DNA of 33,590 bases, taken from Candidatus Roizmanbacteria bacterium RIFCSPLOWO2_01_FULL_37_16 (GTDB lineage Bacteria; Patescibacteriota; Microgenomatia; UBA1406; GWC2-37-13). The DNA is taken from positions 1 through 33,590 of the forward strand of contig MGAI01000034.1 of assembly GCA_001789695.1 (NCBI GenBank), in the 5' to 3' direction. The position numbers were made by a program, and so were the translations under genes. Below the pieces are notes generated by a model. The model ran no database searches. It was not told where the DNA came from and saw only the letters and a list, made by a program, of their open reading frames with translations. Shown here one piece after another: positions 23,069-29,802 of this stretch (its first letter is position 1; the number at the start of each line of letters is the position of its first letter).

Positions 23069-23159
23069 CGGAGAGGGTGGGATTCGAACCCACGCGAGGC
23101 TTTTTAGACCTCAGAGGTTTAGCAAACCTCCGCCATGGACCAGACTAGGCGACCTCTCC
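23069..23159 (-). tRNA. tRNA-Ser (anticodon GCT)
   Basis: 91 nt. The acceptor is GGAGAGG with CCTCTCC, and the anticodon stem GAGGT/ACCTC has loop TTGCTAA, anticodon GCT (reads AGC/AGU). A long variable arm, as expected for Ser, and a T arm with GTTCGAATC follow. The discriminator is G, the serine identity base. CCA is not encoded. Confidence 0.95.
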
Positions 23160-23250
23160 AAAGTTACTTAAATTTTATCATATATTTTAAAAGATGAATC
23201 TATTCAGGTTGAGACAACTACTAATAATTCTGTATAAACCCAAGAGCGTC

Positions 23251-23279
23251 TTGACAAAAAGGCACAAAAGCCTTATTAT
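23251..23279 (+). promoter_or_regulatory. sigma-70-type promoter of the DUF202 gene
   Basis: TTGACA (23251-23256), exactly 17 nt, TATTAT (23274-23279). The predicted leader is about 25 nt and contains GAGGAAC. A second box, TATAAT, lies 10 nt before the ATG. Confidence 0.7.
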
Positions 23280-23311
23280 CAAGATAGAGGAACTATATAA
23301 TAGAGTCAAAT

Positions 23312-23728
23312 ATGGATAAAAATGAAGAGCAATTTATAAAACAAGAGCTTTTACTTCGAGATTATCTTGCAAGTGAAAGGACGATGATGTCAGTTGATAG
23401 AACCTTCTTGGCATACATTCGTACTTCTTTGACACTTTTTATAGCTGGAATATCTTTTATCAAATTCTTTGATAGTTATATTATTCAGGTTCTTGGCTGG
23501 CTTCTGATTCCGGTTGCAATCTTTACCTTCGTATTGGGAGTTCATCGATCAATGGAGATGACGACCATAATCAACGAGAGAGCAAAAGAAAATGGATATA
23601 GAGTGGATTCTCCTTCAAGTATTGTCCGACAGCCGTTATATACTTTGACCAATTTTTTAAGAGATACTCTAAGAGCAATTTATCGGTCATTTCTACCCGC
23701 TACTCATCACCACGAGCGAAGAAGCTAA
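23312..23728 (+). CDS. DUF202 family small membrane protein
   Basis: 138 residues. The motif LASERTMMSVDRTFLAYIRTSLTLF (about 19-43) is the DUF202 signature: conserved Glu-Arg, Arg-Thr-Xaa-Leu-Ala-Tyr-x-Arg-Thr. It is followed by two membrane helices (about 36-56 and 62-83) and a cytoplasmic basic tail ending in histidines and arginines. These proteins are common and uncharacterised (YidH-like). Single gene with its own strong promoter. Confidence 0.85.
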   Translation: MDKNEEQFIKQELLLRDYLASERTMMSVDRTFLAYIRTSLTLFIAGISFIKFFDSYIIQVLGWLLIPVAIFTFVLGVHRSMEMTTIINERAKENGYRVDSPSSIVRQPLYTLTNFLRDTLRAIYRSFLPATHHHERRS

Positions 23729-23809
23729 TTCCACTTCGTACCAAATTGTGGGCGAGGAGGGAGTTGAATACGTTCGCTTCGCTCAGTACTATAACCCTCA
23801 CTTTATAAG

Positions 23810-23892
23810 TGCCAGAGGGGAGAGTTGAACTCCCACGCCCTTGCGAGCACATGGTTCTGAACCATGCTTGTCTGCCATTCCAACACTCTGGC
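23810..23892 (-). tRNA. tRNA-Leu (anticodon CAG)
   Basis: 83 nt. The acceptor is GCCAGAG/CTCTGGC. D-arm starting TTG and closing CAA. The anticodon stem CATGG/CCATG has loop TTCAGAA, anticodon CAG (reads CUG). A variable arm (GCTCG...) and the T arm GGGAG/CTCCC with TTCAACT follow. The discriminator is A, as in leucine tRNAs, and no CCA is encoded. Confidence 0.94.
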
Positions 23893-23957
23893 TAATACGA
23901 GCTTGCCTTGAACCGTACTTGTTCTGGTTCAGGATATGCCAGTTCCGCCACTCACCC
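23893..23957 (-). pseudogene. tRNA-Leu-like remnant directly upstream of tRNA-Leu
   Basis: On the minus strand GGTGAGTGGCGGAACTGG (within 23935-23957) looks like the acceptor end and D arm of a leucine tRNA. It is followed by a stem-loop CCTGAACC...GGTTCAAGG (23906-23933) whose 11-nt loop is too long for an anticodon loop. No matching 3' acceptor strand or T arm is present. Probably a decayed or rearranged Leu-tRNA copy. Confidence 0.4.
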
Positions 23958-24166
23958 ATCGCAAATAGTACAGAGTAAATCCTCTGGCTCATCCTTGAGC
24001 GTCCACCGACTACTGGTAACATAAGTTTTTCGCTGCTTTGGTTAAAACAAAATTATTATAACATTTTTCCAGTCCCTCTCGCTCAGTTCTCATACTATTC
24101 CTGTATCGCGCGTGACAAGAATGATTTTTGCTAAAATATTTATAAATATAAATTGATAATTTGTTG

Positions 24167-24838
24167 ATGAAACGACATAATACGCCTACAATTACATATA
24201 CTCCAATCAAATCAAAAAGTAACAGATATTGCACCCTATACATAGTCCGGCATGGGGAAACGGATTGGAATATCAAAGGTCTTCTTCAGGGTCACACCGA
24301 TATTCCTCTAAATAGAGCTGGTGAAATTCAAGCTAAAAAATTAGCCAGAAAATTGCGAGACTTAGAGTTTGCCATGATTTTTTCATCTGATTTACTGCGA
24401 GCCAAAAGAACGGCCGAGATCATAGCTTTGGAGAAAAAAATCGCAGTTCGAAGCACCAAAGCTTTAAGGGAGCGCAGTTTTGGTAAATATGAAGGTAAAC
24501 CCTGGAGAGAGATAGAATATCAAGATTTATTAGTCAAGTTTTTTAAATTATCTAGCCGGGAAAGGTTCAAAAAAACTCCCTACCGCGGATTCGAAAGCGA
24601 TGAAAAACTTATGGTCAGATTCATACCGCTTTTGCGTGAGGTCTCTATCGCAAATCTGGGGAAAAATGTCTTGGTTGTTACCCACGGTGGAATACTAAGA
24701 GCTTTTTTAAATCATCTGGACTTTAATCAAGGTAAAGAGCTCCCTCCGGGTTCAATAGATAATACTGCATATATTATAATTCAAAGTGATGGTGTGGATT
24801 TTTTCATCAGGGAAACATCTGGTTTACATAACATATAG
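24167..24838 (+). CDS. histidine phosphatase superfamily protein (phosphoglycerate-mutase-like)
   Basis: 223 residues from the ATG at 24167; two TTG codons just upstream are alternatives. LYIVRHGETDWN at 24-35 holds the catalytic RHG (His29). SSDLLRAKRTAEI holds the second Arg, RSFGKYEGKPW is the typical middle motif with Glu, and VVTHGGILRAF is the second catalytic His. It belongs to the cofactor-independent branch with GpmB/CobC-like enzymes acting on phosphomonoesters. The substrate cannot be inferred. An N-terminal extension of about 20 basic/polar residues precedes the domain. Confidence 0.85.
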   Translation: MKRHNTPTITYTPIKSKSNRYCTLYIVRHGETDWNIKGLLQGHTDIPLNRAGEIQAKKLARKLRDLEFAMIFSSDLLRAKRTAEIIALEKKIAVRSTKALRERSFGKYEGKPWREIEYQDLLVKFFKLSSRERFKKTPYRGFESDEKLMVRFIPLLREVSIANLGKNVLVVTHGGILRAFLNHLDFNQGKELPPGSIDNTAYIIIQSDGVDFFIRETSGLHNI

Positions 24839-24865
24839 GATTTTATTTAAGCTTATGTCAAATCT

Positions 24866-25933
24866 CTATCTTCGTAGTCTTTGTGCTATTTTTTCTCTAA
24901 AACCCAAACGTGGGGCTTCTAGATGCCATTGAATAATTCCTGCGGCGTAGGTAAATCCGCCTCCGAAGGAAACTAAAAGTAGGGTATCATCTTTGTGAAT
25001 TCTTCCCTGATGATAGGCGTCATACATTGCAATCAGAATTGAAGCAGCTGAAGTGTTACCGTACTCTTCAATATTTGAAAACAACTTATCCTTCGGAATT
25101 CCCAACCTTCTGCCGACCATATCCATAATTCTTTGATTCGCCTGATGGGGAATCACCAGATTAATTCTCCTCGGATCGACTTCGCCTTGAGCATTAGTCA
25201 TACCTGCTCTTTGGAGAAGCTCGACTGAAACTTCTGTCATCCTCTCAACCGCCTCTTTAAAAACATCATGACCCCGCATCTGGACGTGATGCATCCCGGT
25301 TGCTATCGTTTCTTTTGAAGCCGGGAATCTGCTTCCTCCAGCAGGCAACATCAAAAGGTCTCCTTTACTCCCATCAGCCTTAAGAAGAAAATGGGAAGGT
25401 TCGGCATCTTGAACGTTTTGCACCACAACGGCGCCAGCACCGTCCCCAAAAAGAATAGCAGTACCTCGATCGTCAGGATCAACTATTCTTGATAAGGTTT
25501 CGGCGCCAATGACTAAAGAGTTGTCCTGCATTCCAGCTCTATGCATTCCATACGTATAGGCTAAGGCATAAAGAGAACCACTACAGGCGGCTGACAGATC
25601 AAATGCTCCAGAGTGAACCGCTTGCAGGTTTGCTTGAACTTTACAGGCTGTTGAGGGGAAAATCATATCTGGTGTAGCAGTTGCCACAACGATTTGACCA
25701 ATTTTGTCTGGATCAAGATCTGCCATTGCCAAGGCTTCCTCAGCAGCCTTTGTGGCAAGATCTGATGTTGCCTCTGCAAAAGATGCAATGTGACGACGTT
25801 TTATGCCTGTATTCCTTCTAATCCACTCATCTGACGTATTCATTCCTCTTTGTTCGAAATGTTTATTCTCCCTTATTAATTCTGGAGCATACATTCCAAT
25901 CCCTGTTATTGCTGGACCGAGTTCTTTAGTCAT
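24866..25933 (-). CDS. fabH: 3-oxoacyl-ACP synthase III (KAS III)
   Basis: 355 residues. The thiolase-fold condensing enzyme has its full triad: Cys117 in DLSAACSG, His263 in VIPHQANQR, Asn293 in EYGNTSAAS. TSDEWIRRNTGIKRR near the N-terminus is typical of FabH, which condenses acetyl-CoA or another acyl-CoA with malonyl-ACP. It is slightly longer than classic FabH, and the C-terminus carries a basic amphipathic tail (LGFREKIAQRLRR). The ATG is preceded by TATAAT at 9 nt. It is divergent from a second KAS-III-fold gene, with only 67 bp between start codons. No fabD, fabG, acpP or fabF is in the window. Confidence 0.9.
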   Translation of the reverse strand: MTKELGPAITGIGMYAPELIRENKHFEQRGMNTSDEWIRRNTGIKRRHIASFAEATSDLATKAAEEALAMADLDPDKIGQIVVATATPDMIFPSTACKVQANLQAVHSGAFDLSAACSGSLYALAYTYGMHRAGMQDNSLVIGAETLSRIVDPDDRGTAILFGDGAGAVVVQNVQDAEPSHFLLKADGSKGDLLMLPAGGSRFPASKETIATGMHHVQMRGHDVFKEAVERMTEVSVELLQRAGMTNAQGEVDPRRINLVIPHQANQRIMDMVGRRLGIPKDKLFSNIEEYGNTSAASILIAMYDAYHQGRIHKDDTLLLVSFGGGFTYAAGIIQWHLEAPRLGFREKIAQRLRR

Positions 25934-26000
25934 AGATAAAAAATTATAACAGACGAATTCTCTATGATTATGATATTATTGATAGGATTTAAACCACCAT

Positions 26001-27215
26001 ATGGTAAACGTTGGAGAAATTCTAAAATTTCCAATAGATGAGGTTAAGCCAATAATCGTTGAGGCGCCAAGAGGAAATAAAATTTCCACAGAATTTAGAG
26101 AAAATAGAGAGTTGGCGATTTACGGCGCATCTTCATATTGGGGATTGCGAATACCAACTTTGGAAATCTTGTCAAAGCTGAATGGATTGCTTCAACCCCT
26201 TAGTCCCTTTGTTCCTCAAGGCTTCGAGGCGATTTATACCTATCCGGAGGGATTGAGTGAAGCAGATGCAGAACTATGGGAAGTCCAAGCAGCGGTAAAT
26301 ACCTTGCGTACTTTATCAGAAAGAAGCGGCATTGGACTTGACGAAATAGGTCTTTTTGCCTTTGCATGCGGAACTCCAATAGGTGATCAGTATGCTGAAA
26401 GGATAGCACATGAAGCAGGAATTCCACCAGAGTGTCCTAGATTTGAAGTCAGCACCGCCTGCAATAGCGGCGCCCGCGCCCATGCAAAAATCTATGAAAT
26501 GGTAGAACAGCATCCCGAGCTTGCCAAAGAAAATGTCCTTCTTATGGCCCATGAAGGTATGCGTCGTCTAATTCCTTCAGCCTATGATACCACGAAAGGT
26601 GACCCTTTTTCTCTCTCAAACTTTGGCAATGCCACTGCGGCTATGATTTTTCGCCCAGAAAATATGAGGAGAATTGTTAGTATAACAGAAGAACTTGAAG
26701 ATGGTAAAGGAGCTCTTGCAGGAACCGAAACCTACACGATTGACAAAAACCCAGACACTCCTCTAGTCCAAATTTTTGATGACGGAATGACTGAAAGAAT
26801 TCGGCTTCCTACACCGCCTCCTGGAATGAGAGTGAGTTTAAAACCTATACATACTACCTTTGCCTTGGGAATGCTAGGCGGAAAAGGAGGTCGCAATGTA
26901 ATTGATTTGCACGACAAAACTGTCTCTGACCCAACTTCAGGTTTCGAACCTAATCCCCTAGTTCTTATAATTGCTCACCAGCCTTCAGATGGAATGTTGG
27001 AAAAAATTCGACGAGTTGCAGGCATAGATTCAGGCCTCATGCCCTTTTTAGGAAAATATGGTATTTATGGTAACTCAAGCGGCGCAACCTCGCTTCTAGC
27101 CTTTACTAAATTCATACCGGAATTTAAGCCGGGTATGCACATCGCACATCTTGGTCTAGGCGCTGGCTTCCAGCTTTCCGCCACGGCTTTAGAAATTGGC
27201 CAGGTTAGTAGTTAA
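26001..27215 (+). CDS. divergent KAS III/thiolase-fold condensing enzyme
   Basis: 404 residues. It shares the fold and triad but not the overall sequence of its neighbour: Cys154 in VSTACNSGARAH, His326 in LIIAHQPSD, Asn358 in GIYGNSSGATS. It ends in the GLGAGFQLSA strand pattern of thiolase-like enzymes. Its N-terminus is extended by about 35 residues, and an insertion of about 50 residues lies before the His. The family could be 3-oxoacyl-ACP synthase III-like, or an OleA- or HMG-CoA-synthase-like condensing enzyme. The sequence does not decide which. The tight divergent arrangement with fabH suggests shared regulation and related function. Confidence 0.78.
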   Translation: MVNVGEILKFPIDEVKPIIVEAPRGNKISTEFRENRELAIYGASSYWGLRIPTLEILSKLNGLLQPLSPFVPQGFEAIYTYPEGLSEADAELWEVQAAVNTLRTLSERSGIGLDEIGLFAFACGTPIGDQYAERIAHEAGIPPECPRFEVSTACNSGARAHAKIYEMVEQHPELAKENVLLMAHEGMRRLIPSAYDTTKGDPFSLSNFGNATAAMIFRPENMRRIVSITEELEDGKGALAGTETYTIDKNPDTPLVQIFDDGMTERIRLPTPPPGMRVSLKPIHTTFALGMLGGKGGRNVIDLHDKTVSDPTSGFEPNPLVLIIAHQPSDGMLEKIRRVAGIDSGLMPFLGKYGIYGNSSGATSLLAFTKFIPEFKPGMHIAHLGLGAGFQLSATALEIGQVSS

Positions 27216-28336
27216 TATTTAAGCATATTTTTTATCTTCTTGCCGAAGTCGTCCGGGTGAAACCAGAGCTGGGTATCGGTTACGATCTCGGTAGTTTGAT
27301 GTTTTTTAATAAAGTGAAGCTGCAAACTTTTAAGCAATTGTTCTATTTTATCGGCAAGAGTATTAAGTATTAAGTATTTAGTATTAAGTATTTTTTTTCT
27401 TGATACTTGATACTTTATACTCGATACTGATCTTGCGTTGGGAAATATATCAAATACCCACTTATTTGCATCAATAAATCTCAAATAAATACCGTTTTTT
27501 TGTCTAAGCGGTTTCATCTGGAGGACTTCGTGGGCGACATAATCTGTCTGCTTTAATTTAGGGACTTTTAGATTGTTGGCGTCGAAGAAGAGGTTGAGAC
27601 AAACGGTATCCCTGAATTGTTGATTGTTAATTGTTAATTGATTTGGAGACGAGGCAAAAGCAATTTTTTCACTTTCGAGGGGACCAGGTACCGTCTGGTA
27701 CCTGGTGAGACTCTCGTGTGATAAAAATTGCGTTGCTGAGTCTCTCTTTCTCCGTATACTAAGCAATTGTGCAAGAAATAGTGCAATAAATCTCCCGGTC
27801 CAGAGGCGGTCTTTACCAGTGATGATGAAAAGATCAATATCATGGTCTTCTCCGGCATTTAACATAGCTACAGAGCCAGACAGACCGACAAGTTTGATTT
27901 GGGGGAAAAGGGAGAGAAGTTTAGTGTAAAGTTTAAATCTCCACGAGTTAAGTTTGTTTATTGATATTTTTTGACGATTGTTCCATTGATTCATTGCTTC
28001 ATTAGTTTTTTTATACTGGGTGAGAGTATATCTGGGAAGAGCGTTGGAAGTTGGAGGCCTGTCTTGAGCGAAGTCGAAAGATTGGAAGTTGGAGGAAATA
28101 AAATTCGAATATTTACTTCCAACTTCTAACTTCTTACTTCTAACTGATGTATTTTGTCTTGTTATGAGGCTCTCTTTCTCCATCTTTTCTAAAATGCTCA
28201 TAATTCGCCGTTTTGAGGTCTTTTTTTTCAGGAAGGTATATATCTCCTCTAGAGTTAGAGGGTAATTAAAGAAAAAGAAATAGCGGAGAACATCTTTTAC
28301 TAACTGCTCAATTGTTAAATTGTTAAATTGTTCCAT
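27212..28336 (-). CDS. nucleotidyltransferase-domain protein with winged-helix N-terminus
   Basis: 374 residues from the ATG at 28336; the frame is open further upstream but that region overlaps the promoter of a plus-strand gene. Residues 5-60 look like a winged helix (YPLTLEEIYTFLKKKTSKRRI). At 151-170 GLSGSVAMLNAGEDHDIDLFII carries the G-S and D-x-D of the polymerase-beta-type nucleotidyltransferase fold. The last 60 residues are basic. The gene is interrupted in frame by several short repeat words (27359-27429, 27683-27706, 28043-28144). The repeats give unusual peptides such as SFDFAQDRPPTS and SIKYQVS. Its end overlaps the stop of the condensing-enzyme gene by 4 bp on the other strand. 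Confidence 0.72.
   Translation of the reverse strand: MEQFNNLTIEQLVKDVLRYFFFFNYPLTLEEIYTFLKKKTSKRRIMSILEKMEKESLITRQNTSVRSKKLEVGSKYSNFISSNFQSFDFAQDRPPTSNALPRYTLTQYKKTNEAMNQWNNRQKISINKLNSWRFKLYTKLLSLFPQIKLVGLSGSVAMLNAGEDHDIDLFIITGKDRLWTGRFIALFLAQLLSIRRKRDSATQFLSHESLTRYQTVPGPLESEKIAFASSPNQLTINNQQFRDTVCLNLFFDANNLKVPKLKQTDYVAHEVLQMKPLRQKNGIYLRFIDANKWVFDIFPNARSVSSIKYQVSRKKILNTKYLILNTLADKIEQLLKSLQLHFIKKHQTTEIVTDTQLWFHPDDFGKKIKNMLKY
27359..27429. repeat. AAGTAT-word inverted repeat inside a gene
   Basis: About four AGTATTA/AAGTAT units on the left (to 27391) face four ATACTTG/ATACT units on the right (27402-27427) around a T-rich loop. The whole block keeps the nucleotidyltransferase frame open. Confidence 0.65.
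27683..27706. repeat. perfect 10-bp inverted repeat inside a gene
   Basis: ACCAGGTACC and GGTACCTGGT around GTCT, inside the nucleotidyltransferase gene. A stem this stable and GC-rich is unusual in coding DNA of this base composition. Confidence 0.7.
28043..28144. repeat. TTGGAAGTT-word repeat block with an inserted GAGCGAAGTCGAAAG element
   Basis: GTTGGAAGTTGGAGG occurs twice (from 28043 and from 28082), separated by CTTGAGCGAAGTCGAAAG (about 28063-28080). It is followed by the inverted words ACTTCCAACTTCTAACTTC (to about 28144). All of it lies in frame within the nucleotidyltransferase gene. Confidence 0.65.
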
Positions 28337-28366
28337 TGCTCCTAATTCTCTCACTTTCTTCTCTAG

Positions 28367-28395
28367 TTGACAAGTAAAAGAGAAAAAGGTAAAAT
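28367..28395 (+). promoter_or_regulatory. sigma-70-type promoter of the broken small gene
   Basis: TTGACA (28367-28372), 17 nt, TAAAAT (28390-28395), then 10 nt to an ATG. It lies just upstream of the nucleotidyltransferase start in the opposite direction. Confidence 0.65.
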
Positions 28396-28405
28396 AGGCT
28401 TTGTT

Positions 28406-28612
28406 ATGGCTGAAAAACCACTTCCCATTTGCGTCAATACGGCAGAAACTGTCAGGTAAGGTTTCGCTCAACATCTTATAAGATTTGGCCGTTTATCGCC
28501 TCATATTGTAAGTCAAATACGACAAGCTATTCATGTAGACAGGGAATATCATCAAGCTTTTGGTTTCGATCTCTCCGTTGGTGGTCCCTTCAGAGGTAAT
28601 AAACTAAGATAA
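28406..28612 (+). pseudogene. small gene interrupted by an in-frame TAA
   Basis: From ATG 28406 the frame reads 17 codons (MAEKPLPICVNTAETVR), meets TAA at 28457-28459, and continues open in the same frame for 50 codons (GFAQHLIRFGRL... to GGPFRGNKLR) up to TAA at 28610. The composition on both sides of the stop looks like normal protein, and the promoter is strong. The 68-codon product is not recognised. It could be a nonsense-mutated small gene, a decayed remnant, or a short leader peptide followed by chance open frame. Confidence 0.45.
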
Positions 28613-28773
28613 ACTTCTCCATTTACAAACTACATAAAGCTAAAAATATTGCCAAAAAATGAAACGATCGTTTCAAAATTTGACAAGATTGAAGAAACTT
28701 TCAGTACAAATAAGAGATGAAAAAAAATCGAATGATTGCTTTTGATTGAAGTCCTGTGGTCGATAAAGATTAT
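28613..28773. other. intergenic stretch with a GAAACGATCGTTTC palindrome
   Basis: No gene seen. A perfect 14-bp palindrome (about 28662-28675) precedes TTGACA by a few bases. ACGATCGT recurs near 5600 in the spacer between the DUF2207 and phosphorylase genes. Confidence 0.35.
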
Positions 28774-29523
28774 TTATAAAGTTGATGGACTGAGTCTCTG
28801 CTTTAGCACCAGATAGCTAAATTTCAAAAGTCGCAATTGCCTTACTAATCTCCAGGGCTGAATAATAAGCCGAAATAACCACTCAAAACCTAACTTTTGA
28901 AAAAATCTTGGCGCGCGAGGAACCACCTCACCCAGGTAATCAAAAGCTCCTCCTACTCCCATACAGACAATTCCCTTTAATTTCCTTTTGTGGCGATCTA
29001 GCCATAATTCCTGCTCCGGTGAACCAAAAGAAGTAAATAAGAGATGGGGCTTAAAACTAGTGACTATAGAGAAAATCTTTTCTTCCTCAACCTTAAGTGG
29101 CTTTTTAATATTTATTATCCCTTCGAGGCCAAGAAATTTAGCCTTACTATATACGTGGTTATAGCAATCAGCTAACATGAGTGCTAAATTTGGCTTGCCT
29201 CCAATTAGTATAACTCTTAAGCGTAACTCGGCTGCCAGTTTGACTAACGCCTGCATAAGTTCGACGCCCGTCAATCTTTCCACTTCAAAATTAAGCGTTT
29301 TTGCAGCTAAAATAATGCCAACTCCGTCTGCGAGTTGAATTTGGGCTTCTTCAATAACCTTTTTAAATTCTTTATTCTCTTGAGCTATTATTATGTTTTC
29401 AGGATTAATCGAAACAATATGCAAGTTTCCATCTGGGTGAAAAATGTACTTTTTAATTTGCTCTAGGGTTATCACTTTACTATTAAGTTTTAGCTTGATT
29501 CCTAGAAGGGTTAAAGATGTCAT
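28774..29523 (-). CDS. WecG/TagA/CpsF family glycosyltransferase
   Basis: 249 residues, full length for the family (GT26). Motifs: INPENIIIAQ near the start, LADGVGIILAAK (about 68-79), ERLTGVELMQAL (about 86-97), LLFTSFGSPEQELWLDRH, and GVGGAFDYLGEVVPRAPRF, with WLFRLIIQPWR at the membrane-associating C-terminus. TagA transfers N-acetylmannosamine and WecG ManNAcA onto undecaprenyl-PP-linked GlcNAc in teichoic-acid or enterobacterial antigen synthesis. The activity here presumably feeds a wall or capsule polymer that the LCP enzyme then attaches. It lies downstream of mreB on the same strand. Confidence 0.92.
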   Translation of the reverse strand: MTSLTLLGIKLKLNSKVITLEQIKKYIFHPDGNLHIVSINPENIIIAQENKEFKKVIEEAQIQLADGVGIILAAKTLNFEVERLTGVELMQALVKLAAELRLRVILIGGKPNLALMLADCYNHVYSKAKFLGLEGIINIKKPLKVEEEKIFSIVTSFKPHLLFTSFGSPEQELWLDRHKRKLKGIVCMGVGGAFDYLGEVVPRAPRFFQKLGFEWLFRLIIQPWRLVRQLRLLKFSYLVLKQRLSPSTL

Positions 29524-29802
29524 AATTTTATGAATTACTACAGGAATATTTAGTAGTTAGTAGCTCGTAGTTAGGAGCTATTTTTGTACAAATTTTTTTA
29601 GATTAATCAATTTGTCTAACGGGTCTAATCAGTCTTATCTAATAAATATATCAGGTAGATAGTAAATTTTACTATAAGTAATGAATAATTAATACTGTAT
29701 CTCCCCTTACTACTTACTAATAACTACTAGCTACTCTTTGGTTTATTACTATAAGATCCTTCGCTTCGGTCGTTTCACTCCCTCGTTCAGGATGACGGGG
29801 GG
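29524..29802. other. repeat-rich spacer between mreB and the glycosyltransferase gene
   Basis: TAGTAGTTAGTAG words (29551-29580) face inverted TACTTACTAATAACTACTAG words (29707-29735). A 17-bp palindrome ATAGTAAATTTTACTAT lies in between (about 29660-29676). A degenerate copy of the CCTTCG...TCAGGA element lies at 29758-29784. No gene. Confidence 0.55.

Noticed and set aside
27359-27429. CRISPR-like array of short repeats
   Set aside because: The units are 6-8 bp words with inverted symmetry and no spacers. No cas gene is in the window.
28337-28474. Upstream extension of the nucleotidyltransferase gene
   Set aside because: Would overlap the promoter and coding start of the plus-strand small gene. 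The domain begins shortly after the ATG at 28336.
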